Source: Lacrimispora sp. 210928-DFI.3.58
Lineage (GTDB): Bacteria > Bacillota > Clostridia > Lachnospirales > Lachnospiraceae
Assembly (NCBI RefSeq): GCF_020554865.1
Contig: NZ_JAJCIC010000017.1
Coordinates: 30,038-94,037 of the forward strand
Reading direction: 5' to 3'
Length of the DNA: 64,000 bases
Shown here: positions 25,498 to 34,614 of the stretch, piece by piece
How the letters are laid out: every line of letters starts with the position of its first letter
How positions within the stretch are numbered: position 1 is the stretch's first letter
Translations under genes and position numbers: made by a program
The notes under the pieces: model-generated
What the model was told of the DNA's origin: nothing
Databases searched by the model: none
Seen by the model: only the letters and a program-made list of their open reading frames with translations

Positions 25498-26717
25498 AGT
25501 TTAACCTCTTGCCTTACCACTGCACCGGACGCAGGAAAAAGCTCTCCAAAGCCCTTGTCCCTTATCACGGTCATCATCGTGGTTTCATCTGTAAAGCCCA
25601 CATTCATTTCCACCCTGGTGGTCCTGGGCGGGCGCTCCGGAAAGCCTGTAAGGGGCACACGCACCAGCTTCTTTTTCCTGGAATCTAAGGGGCTTATGAT
25701 AAATTCGATCTCACTCTGCCCATCTACGATCAGCTCTAAGGAGCTTCTGGACTCATACCAGTTATCCCCGTAGGAGGCGATCACCAGCTGCTGCTCCTTC
25801 CCCTTCCGCAGGATCTTTAGGGAGACCTCTGCCTTCAGCCTTCCCTCGCAGATAAATATGTAGGGGTAGGAGGTGCCCTCCTGCAGGTAATCCTGGCCCT
25901 TAAAGGCAGCTCCCTTTGAGAAGAGATAGGTCTCCACAAAAACCTTTCTGCGGCTGCAGGCAAGCTTCATAAAGCCTCCTGCCCAGTCCTGGCGCTCAAA
26001 GCCCTTTCCCGTGAGAAATACCGTGGAAAACAGCTTGCGGCTCAGCAGCTTTTCCCCGCAGGAGCAAAGGATCTTGTCCGCCAGCCGGCTTCCCGACGGG
26101 GAATCCAGGATGTCCAGATTAAAGGCCTCCTCCTGGTTCTGGGCCTCTGCCTGGACCATGTTGCGGCGCATGCCCCGCTGCACCTTCATCTCGTAGTAGC
26201 AGAGCCTGTCCGAGGCCAGTTCAAAGAGTCCCACCTGGTTCGTCCAAAGCTCCTTTTTCTGGCTCAGCACATAGTAAATAAAGCTCTCCGTGTGGCTGAT
26301 CACATGAACGCGCTCCCTGGGTATCTCCAGATAATCTGCGCAGTACATCAGGCAGTCCATGAGCTTGGCATCAATGCTCTGAAGAGTGACGACCAGCTGC
26401 TCAATCTCACTGGTGCCAAATTCTTTTTTTGGATAATCCAGCACCTTTTTGATAAACAGCTTTAAGAGGGTACTTCCGCTGTAACAGATACCGCCAATGG
26501 TGGAGGTTCCATCCTTCATTACCATCTTAAGGAGCTTATCCGTGATAACCCCCTCTCCCAAAAGGGTGGCAGCATATGCTTCTTCCCCTGTCAGCCAGAT
26601 TTCCTCCTCCTTCCTGCGGCAGATCACCGCAGGGATCGTCCAGGACTTCTCTTTATCATAACAGCTGATCTGGACATAATCATCATTGAGATCCAGACCA
26701 ATTATAAGACCGCCCAT
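25494..26717 (-). CDS. DUF5716-family protein with actin/Hsp70-like fold
   Basis: 407 residues. The start MGGLIIGLDLNDDYVQISCYD is like the phosphate-1 strand of the actin/Hsp70 ATPase superfamily, and blocks such as LVVTLQSIDAKLMDCLMYCADYLEI and VFLTGKGFERQDWAGGFMKLA fit phosphate-2 and adenosine motifs. The C-terminal 120 residues appear beta-rich (GRLKAEVSLKILRKGKEQQLVIASYG), like a substrate-binding sandwich. It thus looks like a short Hsp70-like chaperone or switch. It lies 54 nt after the DUF5717 gene and overlaps the TPR gene. Function is unreported as far as I know. Confidence 0.72.
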   Translation of the reverse strand: MGGLIIGLDLNDDYVQISCYDKEKSWTIPAVICRRKEEEIWLTGEEAYAATLLGEGVITDKLLKMVMKDGTSTIGGICYSGSTLLKLFIKKVLDYPKKEFGTSEIEQLVVTLQSIDAKLMDCLMYCADYLEIPRERVHVISHTESFIYYVLSQKKELWTNQVGLFELASDRLCYYEMKVQRGMRRNMVQAEAQNQEEAFNLDILDSPSGSRLADKILCSCGEKLLSRKLFSTVFLTGKGFERQDWAGGFMKLACSRRKVFVETYLFSKGAAFKGQDYLQEGTSYPYIFICEGRLKAEVSLKILRKGKEQQLVIASYGDNWYESRSSLELIVDGQSEIEFIISPLDSRKKKLVRVPLTGFPERPPRTTRVEMNVGFTDETTMMTVIRDKGFGELFPASGAVVRQEVKL

Positions 26718-26771
26718 TGACAGCTCCTCCGTTTTTTCATCCTGAGCCCTCCCTTCAGGAAGCGCTCCCTA

Positions 26772-29700
26772 TCATTCAATGGGAAACAGCTGTCCCAGTG
26801 CTGCTGATTTCTTCAGATAATCCTCCATTGCCTGAGACAGCTTTTTATCATCCTTTTCCTTTAAGGCAGCGCCCATACGGTTTAAGCAGGCAAAACGGCT
26901 GTTTTCCCGGCCCTCCAGCTTGTGGTCGCACTGGACGCTTCCCTGGGCGGCAAGCTCTCTTACCCCCTGGACAGAATCATATATGCGGTACTCCATGGTT
27001 TCCCCTTCAAAGAGCACCTTTTCCTTTACAAATATCCCCTGGTATACCCTGCGCATATCCTCCGTGTGGAACTCCTGCTCCTCAGGAAGAATGCGCAGCA
27101 CAAGCTCCGGATATCCGTCCCGTTTTCCCCGGTATTCGATCATGGCCTTATCCAGGATATCCTCCGGCACCGGTATGTGGCGGGATAGATCCCTTGTGTA
27201 AGGGAATACAAGGCCTTCCTCCAAAAGGATCCCTGCCATCTCCCGGCAGAGATGCTCATCCTCCCCGTCAAGCTTCTCCAGAGTGGAAAAATACCGTGTC
27301 AGCGCAAGCAGGTAAATGGTCGGCACACGCTCCATATCCCCGGCAGTGCTCACTGCCTTCTTTAAATAGGAAAAGACGCGTCCGTCCACCTGCGCATCCT
27401 CCAGAAAATACTGGATGCTCTTCTGGGTAAAATAGGCCTTTACCACGCTCTCCCTCGTCTGCTTGCGGTTCATATATAAATCAAACACAGAGTCCATCTG
27501 CTCGCAGCAGCCCGTAAACAGCATCTGGCAGAGCAGCCGTTCCTCTAAGTCATATGTCTCCACATGCTCCCTTACCCCCTGGGTCAGCACCTCATACATC
27601 TGGGACACTGTGCCGTTAAAATGCTCACAGAGGTAATCTAAGATCACGCTGTCAAAACTTCCTGCCCGAAACACCCGGAAGGCCAGATGGAGGAGCAGGT
27701 CGTCCTGGTCAAAGAGCTGCTGCAGAATGGTCTTTGCACACAGCTTCATGAGCCGTGAGGCGCTGATGTACTGGCTGCCATATTCACGGATCATATCATA
27801 GGCTTCCTGCATATAATTCTGGCTGATCAAGGTTTCACAGATCTGCTGCCTCTGGCGTGGATCCAAGGGCTTTTTATCGATCTGGATCAGATAGGCGCAG
27901 TTGACCTCCGAAGCCGCCTGGCAGTAATAGTCCGTCACTGCCTTCAGTATCTTCTTCCGGAACACCGGGTTAAACCGAATCTGGGCCAATGAATCCTCCA
28001 GAAGCTCTGCCTGGCTGTTATCCTCCACGCCGTGCTCCATGATCTGGATGCAGCGCCCAAGCTTTAACATGGGATGGTCCGGATAAACCTCATAGCATTT
28101 GTCTAAAAGCTCGGATTTTTCCATCACAGGGATCTTCCTGTGCTTCACATCCAGGTATCTGTTCCCATAGGAATCCTGGAAGAAGATCACGTTTCGGCCT
28201 GAGAAAATGGGCACATAGGCGGCCCCATTTTCCAGCAGATAAGCCTCCTCCTCCCACAGCTCCTCATAGCGGAGGATCACATACTTCATACGCGGATCCT
28301 CGCAGACAATGCGGCAGGATTTGAGAATGCCTGGCAGCACCTGGGCCACCCGCCCATCGATCATGCTCTTATAGATCATGTGCTCGTAAATGACAGCCAG
28401 CCTGCTGTTGATCTTTGACCGGAAAAGCTGATCCATGGCAAACTGTTCCATATGGCGCACATAGGTCTGGTACAGCTCCGAGGACGGACTCATATAGAGC
28501 AGGATATTCCGGTACAGCACAGAACGGCTGTGGTTATCCAGATCCTTGTCATAGGAAAAATACAGCAGCACTTCCTTTGGCAGCAGATGGCCGTAATCCT
28601 CCGGAAGGGAGTACAGGAAATATTCATAAAGCCTTGTGAGATTCACCCTGCAGCCCATGGCCTTTTCGTACCAGGCAAAGGCCTCCCTGCTCTTCTGCTC
28701 TCCCTTTATGAGAAGGCTGCAGATAGCCTCCAAAAGCTCCATCTCAGGATAACGCTCATAGAGCATCACAGCCAGGCGCTCAGCCAGCTTCCTGTAATAT
28801 TTCAGCCCCAGCATGAACCTGGCGGTCTTTAAGGCCATGGCCTTTGTCACCATGCCTCTCTTGACCCCCAGATGCAGCATCTGTATCTCAAAATCCCCCA
28901 GCTTTGTGAGGAGATCCGGGTGTGACCCCACCAGACGGCAGGCTGCCGCATAGACAAAGGGGCTGCTGCTGCCGTTATGGTACCAGTTCTCCAGTGAACG
29001 GTAAAGCTCCAGCGGATTCTGGGCCAGTGTCCCGTCCAGCTTCATAAGGAGCAAAAACAGATAAGGCTCCCTTACCTCCTCCTCCCAGAGGATCTTCTTG
29101 ATATAGCGCACCAGGGATTCCTTCTGGCTCTCTGAGGGCTGGATGGAAAGGCTTAAGTACTGGTAGTAGCAGTACAGCTCCACCTGCTTTTCCCTGTTCC
29201 TTAAAATGCTGTCCCTGACCTCGTCTAAGGCCATGGCGGCATTTTCCTTACGCCCATTTAAGATCAGAAGCTCTGCCTGCATGAGCCGGATGCGCTCGTC
29301 CCTGGGATAATCGGATCTTAAGGCATCGGTCTCCTTCATCATCTGGTTCAGAAGAAGGGCCGGCTCGTAGATCCCTGTCTCATAATCCAGCCTCAGGGAC
29401 AGGTAGCGGCACAGCCCCAGCCGTTCTCCATGACTGTCGCTGTCATGCTCGCGCCCGGTAATGTCCACCGTGCAGTCGCCCTCGGCTTCTATTTCAATGG
29501 TAAATGACTGCCTCAGGGAGGTGATCCGTATCCTTCCGAAGTTCCTGCCCCTGTGAAGGAGTTTTGGAAGTATCTGGAAATGAATGCGGCACCGGCCGTT
29601 CACAAAGTCCCTGTCTGTGATCCCCTGGGCCTCCAGGCGGATAAAGGGCGCCTCTGTCTGAATGGAGGCGGACACATAGCCCCAGCCGCTTGACCTGATA

Positions 29701-30341
29701 TCAAGGCAGGCATCAAGGGGCTCCAGGACATTTTCATAGATCCTGGCCTCTGTGTTTACAGACAGGCTCACCGGCTCCTTCACATGAAGGGCTACTAAAA
29801 ATTCTTCTAACAGATTGCGCCTGCCGCCCCTGCCCTTTAAGCCCTCGTAGATGGTACGCACCCGCATGTCCTGCATAAAGGGAGCTTCTGTGAAATCCTG
29901 GTATTCAAACATCCGCAGAGCCATTTCCAGATCCCGCTTTGCAAGGTTCGCAAAGTCCCTGGCCGTCTTAAGCTGCTCCAGATTTCCTGCAGGGCCTGAT
30001 GCCTGAACGCGCAAAGAATAAGGAATCTCCCTCTCACCGCCATTGGTGACCAAGTAAAAAGATCCCTTGATTTCGTCCCCCCGCTCACAGTACCGGGTAT
30101 TGACCTCGTATTGAATGCGGTTGCGCAGCCCTCCAAAGGCATTGTTCAGGACCTGCACGCGCTCATCGCTGGAATATACCAGACCCTTGATATGCAGATT
30201 GTTTCCGCTGTTTACCGTAAGTTCCCCGCGGATCGTCTGGCCTGCCGGAACCGCCGCCTCCACCGCCTCCGGTTTCAGCAAAAGCTCCGGTACCCCATTC
30301 TCGATCATGCCCCTGGCAAGACGGTTAATCCGTTCTCTCAT
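26772..30341 (-). CDS. Giant DUF5717-family protein
   Basis: 1189 residues from the ATG at 30341, with AGGTGG six bases upstream; the frame beyond that is non-conserved-looking. No signal peptide or membrane segment. Residues ~1-300 contain two beta-rich Ig-like parts (IRGELTVNSGNNLHIKGLVYSSDERV and ARIYENVLEPLDACLDIRSSGWG). The rest is a long array of helical TPR-like repeats rich in Tyr, Leu and Arg. It is the first gene of an operon with DUF5716 and a TPR protein. A large cytosolic scaffold or chaperone partner is plausible; no enzyme motif was seen. Confidence 0.75.
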   Translation of the reverse strand: MRERINRLARGMIENGVPELLLKPEAVEAAVPAGQTIRGELTVNSGNNLHIKGLVYSSDERVQVLNNAFGGLRNRIQYEVNTRYCERGDEIKGSFYLVTNGGEREIPYSLRVQASGPAGNLEQLKTARDFANLAKRDLEMALRMFEYQDFTEAPFMQDMRVRTIYEGLKGRGGRRNLLEEFLVALHVKEPVSLSVNTEARIYENVLEPLDACLDIRSSGWGYVSASIQTEAPFIRLEAQGITDRDFVNGRCRIHFQILPKLLHRGRNFGRIRITSLRQSFTIEIEAEGDCTVDITGREHDSDSHGERLGLCRYLSLRLDYETGIYEPALLLNQMMKETDALRSDYPRDERIRLMQAELLILNGRKENAAMALDEVRDSILRNREKQVELYCYYQYLSLSIQPSESQKESLVRYIKKILWEEEVREPYLFLLLMKLDGTLAQNPLELYRSLENWYHNGSSSPFVYAAACRLVGSHPDLLTKLGDFEIQMLHLGVKRGMVTKAMALKTARFMLGLKYYRKLAERLAVMLYERYPEMELLEAICSLLIKGEQKSREAFAWYEKAMGCRVNLTRLYEYFLYSLPEDYGHLLPKEVLLYFSYDKDLDNHSRSVLYRNILLYMSPSSELYQTYVRHMEQFAMDQLFRSKINSRLAVIYEHMIYKSMIDGRVAQVLPGILKSCRIVCEDPRMKYVILRYEELWEEEAYLLENGAAYVPIFSGRNVIFFQDSYGNRYLDVKHRKIPVMEKSELLDKCYEVYPDHPMLKLGRCIQIMEHGVEDNSQAELLEDSLAQIRFNPVFRKKILKAVTDYYCQAASEVNCAYLIQIDKKPLDPRQRQQICETLISQNYMQEAYDMIREYGSQYISASRLMKLCAKTILQQLFDQDDLLLHLAFRVFRAGSFDSVILDYLCEHFNGTVSQMYEVLTQGVREHVETYDLEERLLCQMLFTGCCEQMDSVFDLYMNRKQTRESVVKAYFTQKSIQYFLEDAQVDGRVFSYLKKAVSTAGDMERVPTIYLLALTRYFSTLEKLDGEDEHLCREMAGILLEEGLVFPYTRDLSRHIPVPEDILDKAMIEYRGKRDGYPELVLRILPEEQEFHTEDMRRVYQGIFVKEKVLFEGETMEYRIYDSVQGVRELAAQGSVQCDHKLEGRENSRFACLNRMGAALKEKDDKKLSQAMEDYLKKSAALGQLFPIE

Positions 30342-30408
30342 AGTGTACCACCTGTATTTTCTCCTTAAACGTAAATGGACATGCGCCGCTGAGGCAGGGC
30401 GCCACCAA

Positions 30409-30421
30409 TTATGTAACATAA
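30409..30421. promoter_or_regulatory. Palindrome over the DUF5717 promoter
   Basis: TTATGT-A-ACATAA is a perfect inverted repeat. It overlaps the minus-strand -10-like TATTAT (30418-30423), which lies 16 nt from TTTAAA. It is a candidate operator between the divergent DUF5717 operon and DUF4364 regulator. Confidence 0.5.
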
Positions 30422-30435
30422 TATCACATTTCAGC

Positions 30436-30464
30436 TTGATTTAAAAGGTTAAAATTGTTATGAT
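30436..30464 (+). promoter_or_regulatory. Promoter of the DUF4364 gene
   Basis: TTGATT (30436-30441), 17-nt spacer, TATGAT (30459-30464), about 30 nt before the ATG at 30495. Confidence 0.75.
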
Positions 30465-30494
30465 AAATAAAAATGCAGATGGAGTGTGTACTGT

Positions 30495-31013
30495 ATGCTG
30501 ACAGAGCCGATGACCCTTTATAAATTGATGAATCTGTATATGCTGAAGCAGGTGAATTTTCCTCTCACCAACGCCCAGCTTACAAGCTTTTTCACAGAGC
30601 ATGAGTACACCACCTACTTTACTCTGCAGCAGGCCTTAAATGAGCTGGAGGATGCAGGCCTTGTGCGCAAGGAAGCCAGCCACAACAGCACTCGTTACGA
30701 TATCACAAAGGAGGGGGAGGAAACACTGAATTTCTTCGGAAAGAACATCTCTCCTGCCATTGTGAGCGATATGGACCAGTATCTGAAGGAGAACAAATTC
30801 CGTCTGCGGGAGGAGGTCGGCACCACCGCGGATTTCTATAAGGGCACGCACCAGGACTATATTGTCCACTGCGAGGTCCGGGAGAATAAGACAACCCTGA
30901 TCAGCCTGGAGCTCTCTGTCCCTGACAAGGACCAGGCAGAATCCATGTGCAACCAGTGGAAGTCCAAAAGCCAGGATCTCTATGCCCATATTATGAGGAC
31001 GCTGCTGTCCTGA
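30495..31013 (+). CDS. DUF4364-family winged-helix protein
   Basis: 172 residues from the ATG at 30495; a GTG three codons upstream is too close to the GGAG. The N-terminal half (LYKLMNLYMLKQVNFPLTNAQLTSFF.. to TRYDITKEGEETLNFF) is a PadR/MarR-like winged helix. The C-terminal half (YIVHCEVRENKTTLISLELSVPDKDQAESMCNQWKSK) is the small domain of the DUF4364 family. Presumably a transcriptional regulator. It diverges from the DUF5717 operon with a palindrome between them, so that operon is the first candidate target. Confidence 0.88.
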   Translation: MLTEPMTLYKLMNLYMLKQVNFPLTNAQLTSFFTEHEYTTYFTLQQALNELEDAGLVRKEASHNSTRYDITKEGEETLNFFGKNISPAIVSDMDQYLKENKFRLREEVGTTADFYKGTHQDYIVHCEVRENKTTLISLELSVPDKDQAESMCNQWKSKSQDLYAHIMRTLLS

Positions 31014-31054
31014 GCAGCCGCCTTTTCGCAGGCTTTGCGTGCAGCTGTCTTCCC

Positions 31055-31075
31055 AGCCCCGAACCGGGGCTTTTT
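31055..31075 (+). terminator. Terminator of the DUF4364 gene
   Basis: AGCCCC-GAACC-GGGGCT followed by TTTTT; compact stem directly downstream of the gene. Confidence 0.9.
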
Positions 31076-31222
31076 ACTATGAAAGTCCTGCCGCCGTGAG
31101 GCGGCATGTATTCAGGTATGCCAAATGCGTCCACCAGACTTTCGTGATGCGGTGGCGCGTCCGCCCGCTGGACGCATGCAGGTTTAGGATTACATTTAAC
31201 CGATTGGAGCAGATTTTTATTT

Positions 31223-32782
31223 ATGAGCAGATCAGATTACAGACGCCGTCAGGCCCGCAGACGCAGGCAGAAGTTTGCCCGCCTGTCCCGGCATCTTCCC
31301 ACTTTTATCGTATTACTTATCATCACAGTTCTGACCGGGGCCTTGCTTTTCGGCCTTTTTCGTTTTGTGCTGAAAAAACAGCCGCAAAGCAGCGTTGAGC
31401 GGCTGATACAGGCAGAAGGAGGGGCTGCGGGCAAAGAGAATGGGGCTCATGGAAGCTCCAGCGGCAGCTTTGGCGGTTCCGGGGAAAATGGCAATACCGG
31501 AGCGTCAGGCCCTGACGAAACCAATGGTTCCGGCAGCGCTCCCTCCTCCCGGGAGCCCCAGGACGAAGTGGACCGCCTGATTGCCCAGGCTGACCGCATT
31601 GCCATGGGCTATGACTATGACGGCGCCGCCGCCCTTCTCACGGAGGAACATGCCGGCGGGATCGACCTGTCTGACTCACGCATACAGGCTGCCCTTACGC
31701 GCTATGAAACGGAGAAGGCTGCCCTTGTTCCCGCCGATATGCAGGAGATCACCCACATATTTTTCCATTCCCTGATCATGGATAACGCCAAGGCCTTTGA
31801 CGGTGACAAGGATGCTGCCAACTACAATTCCGTTATGACCACAAAGGCTGAATTTTTAAAGATCTTAGAGGCCATGTACCAAAAGGGCTATGTACTGGTC
31901 CGCCTCCACGACATTGCCTGTGAATCCACGGGCGCAGACGGTCAGACATCCTTTTCCTGGGGAAATATCATGCTGCCGGAGGGCAAAAAGCCCTTTGTCA
32001 TGTCCCAGGATGATGTCTGCTACTACCCCTACATGGAAGGCGATGGCTTTGCCAGCCGGATCGTGATCGGGGAGGATGGCAAGCCCACCTGCGAAATGGT
32101 GATGGATGACGGCTCTGTGTCCATTGGCTCCTATGACCTGATCCCTCTTCTGGAGGACTTCATTGAGGAGCATCCCGACTTTTCCTACAAAGGAGCCAGG
32201 GCCGTCATTGCATTTACAGGTTATGAAGGCATTTTAGGCTACCGCACCGCCTCCTCCTACAGCAGCAGCCCTACCTATGAGGAGGACAGGCAGTCTGCTG
32301 CCCAGGTGGCCCAGTGCTTAAGGGACAATGGCTGGGAGCTGGCCTCCCACAGCTGGGGGCATCTTCAGCTGGGAGTGGCAAAAGATCCGGAGGAGGGCTT
32401 TGCCATTTCTGAGGAGCGCTTCCGCACAGATACGGATAAATGGGAGGCGGAGGTGGAATCCCTCATCGGGCCTACGGACATCCTCCTTTATCCTTTTGGC
32501 AATGACATTTCTGACTGGCATGCCTACAGTCAGGATAACTCACGTTTTACCTACCTCTATTCCAAGGGCTTCCGCTATTTCTGCAATGTGGATGCCAGCA
32601 AACCCTGCTGGGTACAGAAGGGTTCCACCTACCTGCGCATGGCACGCAGGAATCTGGACGGCTACCGCCTCTATGAGGACATGGTGCAGACAGATCCTGC
32701 GAAAAAACGTCTCACAGACCTGTTTGAAGCTGCAGACATTTTCGATCCTGCCAGGCCTACTCCTGTCACCTGGAGCTATTAA
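31223..32782 (+). CDS. Membrane-anchored polysaccharide deacetylase-like protein
   Basis: 519 residues: a basic N terminus, one membrane segment (about 28-50), a Gly/Ser/Asn-rich linker (about 70-105), and a deacetylase-type catalytic domain from ~170. Visible blocks are FVMSQDDVCYYPYMEGDGFASRIV (metal-binding Asp region), RAVIAFTGYEGILGYRT, GWELASHSWGHLQLG (SH..H metal motif) and ILLYPFGNDIS. Expected extracellular, acting on N-acetylated glycan or peptidoglycan. Compared with NodB deacetylases the first Asp motif is unusual (QDDVCYY). Single-gene unit. Confidence 0.82.
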   Translation: MSRSDYRRRQARRRRQKFARLSRHLPTFIVLLIITVLTGALLFGLFRFVLKKQPQSSVERLIQAEGGAAGKENGAHGSSSGSFGGSGENGNTGASGPDETNGSGSAPSSREPQDEVDRLIAQADRIAMGYDYDGAAALLTEEHAGGIDLSDSRIQAALTRYETEKAALVPADMQEITHIFFHSLIMDNAKAFDGDKDAANYNSVMTTKAEFLKILEAMYQKGYVLVRLHDIACESTGADGQTSFSWGNIMLPEGKKPFVMSQDDVCYYPYMEGDGFASRIVIGEDGKPTCEMVMDDGSVSIGSYDLIPLLEDFIEEHPDFSYKGARAVIAFTGYEGILGYRTASSYSSSPTYEEDRQSAAQVAQCLRDNGWELASHSWGHLQLGVAKDPEEGFAISEERFRTDTDKWEAEVESLIGPTDILLYPFGNDISDWHAYSQDNSRFTYLYSKGFRYFCNVDASKPCWVQKGSTYLRMARRNLDGYRLYEDMVQTDPAKKRLTDLFEAADIFDPARPTPVTWSY

Positions 32783-32793
32783 CGGAAGGGCGC

Positions 32794-32818
32794 CCTAACA
32801 GTTCAGGCGCCCTGAACT
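32794..32818. repeat. Perfect palindrome resembling MITE termini
   Basis: AACAGTTCAG-GCGCC-CTGAACTGTT is a 10-bp perfect inverted repeat with a 5-nt loop just after the deacetylase gene. The arms match the inner part of the terminal repeats of the MITE copies at 37.1 and 42.6 kb. It has no T-tract, so it is a poor terminator. Confidence 0.6.
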
Positions 32819-32908
32819 GTTGCCGCAGAAGGTCTCCTGGCAGAACGGTTTTCCCTCCTTGACATATAATAAAGCAAGGAACGCAATGTTATATGAAAGG
32901 AGCATTTC

Positions 32909-33676
32909 ATGATTCCCAAATTGGAATGTAACAGGGTCAGCTATTCCTACCACTCCTTAGATGGTGAGACACTGGCCCTTTCTGATATATCCTTTTCTGT
33001 GGCCTCCGGGGAATTTATCGCCATTGTGGGGCCGTCGGGCTGTGGAAAATCTACCCTTTTATCTCTCTTAAGCGGCCTTACAGAGCCGGAACAGGGAGAG
33101 ATCCTCATTGACGGAAAGCCCTTAAAGGACTCTCCCTCTGCCACAGGATACATGCTGCAGAAGGATCATCTCTTTGAATGGCGGACCATTTTCTCCAACG
33201 TAGCCCTGGGCCTTGAGATCCAGAAGCGCCTTGACGGCCAGACAAAAGAGGAGCTTCTGGAGATGCTTGACTCCTATGGGCTGACAGGCTTTGAACACGC
33301 AAAGCCCTCGGAGCTGTCCGGCGGCATGCGCCAGAGAGCGGCGCTCATACGCACACTGGCCTTAAAGCCTGATCTCCTCCTCCTTGACGAGCCCTTTTCT
33401 GCCCTTGATTACCAGACAAGGCTGACAGTCTGTGATGACATTGGCTCCATCCTTCAGAAAACCGGAAAGACAGCCATCCTTGTGACTCACGACCTGTCAG
33501 AGGCCATCAGTGTGGCTGACCGCATTATCATCCTCACTCCCAGGCCCGGACGGATCAAATCCATTTTACCTATCACCTTTCCCGCGGACTGCAAAAGCCC
33601 TCTGGCACGGCGCAACTGCCCGGAATTTTCCAATTATTTTAATTCTGTATGGAAGGAGCTGAAGGTTTATGGATAA
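32909..33676 (+). CDS. ABC transporter ATPase of the SsuB/TauB/ThiZ type
   Basis: 255 residues with Walker A GPSGCGKST, signature LSGGMRQR, Walker B LLLLDEP and the H-loop VTHDLSEA. The closest class is the importer ATPases for sulfonates, taurine, nitrate or the thiamine precursor HMP. A permease gene overlaps its end by 8 nt. No substrate-binding protein lies alongside, so either it is encoded elsewhere or the set is incomplete. Confidence 0.9.
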   Translation: MIPKLECNRVSYSYHSLDGETLALSDISFSVASGEFIAIVGPSGCGKSTLLSLLSGLTEPEQGEILIDGKPLKDSPSATGYMLQKDHLFEWRTIFSNVALGLEIQKRLDGQTKEELLEMLDSYGLTGFEHAKPSELSGGMRQRAALIRTLALKPDLLLLDEPFSALDYQTRLTVCDDIGSILQKTGKTAILVTHDLSEAISVADRIIILTPRPGRIKSILPITFPADCKSPLARRNCPEFSNYFNSVWKELKVYG

Positions 33677-34463
33677 GAAAATATCTCTGTCCCAGCAGGA
33701 ATTTGTGGAAAAGGAGCTGCGCCGCCGCCACCAGGTTGCGATCTGCCGCGTGATGCTCTTAGTCCTTTTGCTGGCATTGTGGGAGCTGGCTGCCTCTATG
33801 AACTGGATCGACAGCTTCATTTTCAGCTCCCCCTCCATGATCGCTCTCTGCCTGGTCCGCATGTTGAAGGATGGAAGCTTGTTTCTCCACACCGGCGTTA
33901 CTCTCTTAGAAACCCTCATAAGCTTTGCCATCTGCACAGCCCTGGGCCTCCTCTGTGCCCTTCTCTTGTGGTCCAGCAAAAGTGCGGCCCAGATCCTGGA
34001 GCCCTTCCTGGTGCTCTTAAACAGCCTTCCAAAATCAGCCCTGGCCCCCCTTCTCATCGTATGGCTGGGGAACAACATGAAGACCATTGTGACGGCTGCT
34101 GTCTCTGTGGCTGTGTTCGGTTCTATCCTGACCTTGTATACAGGTTTTGAGCAGATGGATACTGAAAAAATAACGCTGATCCGCTCTTTAGGCGGAAGCC
34201 AGAAGGATGTGCTCCTCAAGGTCCTTCTCCCCGGCTCCCTGCCCATGCTGATCAGCAATATGAAGGTCAACATCGGCCTCTGCCTGGTAGGCGTTATCAT
34301 CGGAGAATTTTTAAGTGCCAAAGCGGGCCTGGGCTATCTTATCACCTACGGCTCCCAGACCTTTGCCATGACAATGGTCGTGACCTCCATTGCCATCCTG
34401 TGCCTGATGTCCTGGGGATTGTATCAGGTGATCGCAGGGGTGGAAAAGCGGATAAAACGGTGA
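33669..34463 (+). CDS. ABC transporter permease of the SsuC/TauC/ThiX type
   Basis: 264 residues with six hydrophobic segments and the EAA loop for ATPase contact (LIRSLGGSQKDVLLKVLLPGSLPMLISNMKVNIG). Matches the BPD_transp_1 family used for sulfonate, nitrate and HMP uptake. It overlaps the ATPase gene by 8 nt. Substrate is not indicated by the neighbours. Confidence 0.9.
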   Translation: MDKKISLSQQEFVEKELRRRHQVAICRVMLLVLLLALWELAASMNWIDSFIFSSPSMIALCLVRMLKDGSLFLHTGVTLLETLISFAICTALGLLCALLLWSSKSAAQILEPFLVLLNSLPKSALAPLLIVWLGNNMKTIVTAAVSVAVFGSILTLYTGFEQMDTEKITLIRSLGGSQKDVLLKVLLPGSLPMLISNMKVNIGLCLVGVIIGEFLSAKAGLGYLITYGSQTFAMTMVVTSIAILCLMSWGLYQVIAGVEKRIKR

Positions 34464-34473
34464 ACTGTTACAA
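34463..34473. repeat. Solo TGAACTGTTAC end, like a MITE terminus
   Basis: This 11-nt string, beginning in the permease stop codon, equals the outer end of the MITE terminal repeat. With the palindrome at 32794 it brackets the ABC genes in inverted orientation. Confidence 0.35.
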
Positions 34474-34494
34474 TCCGTCAGGGTTTCCTGTGAC

Positions 34495-34534
34495 AGAAAA
34501 AGCCGCCTGGCATCCGTTATGGGTATCAGGCGGC
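34495..34534 (-). terminator. Terminator of the queuosine salvage operon
   Basis: The minus strand reads GCCGCCTG / CAGGCGGC arms (34502-34509 and 34527-34534), then TTTTT. It lies about 80 nt downstream of queL. The plus-strand side lacks a T-tract, so it mainly serves queL. Confidence 0.85.
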
Positions 34535-34614
34535 CCGTCCTATTTCACCTTCCACATCCTGCGCTGCATCTTCTTACAGCACACACTGCAAAATGTCAAA
34601 GTCCTTTCACCATG

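Noticed and set aside
26717..27430. 237-codon open frame on the plus strand
   Set aside because: Proline-rich antisense shadow of the DUF5717 gene.
32794..32818. Terminator of the deacetylase gene
   Set aside because: Perfect stem but no T-tract on either strand; the sequence fits MITE ends better.
33566..34321. 251-codon open frame on the minus strand over the ABC genes
   Set aside because: Shadow of two well-supported ABC genes; composition is that of an antisense frame.
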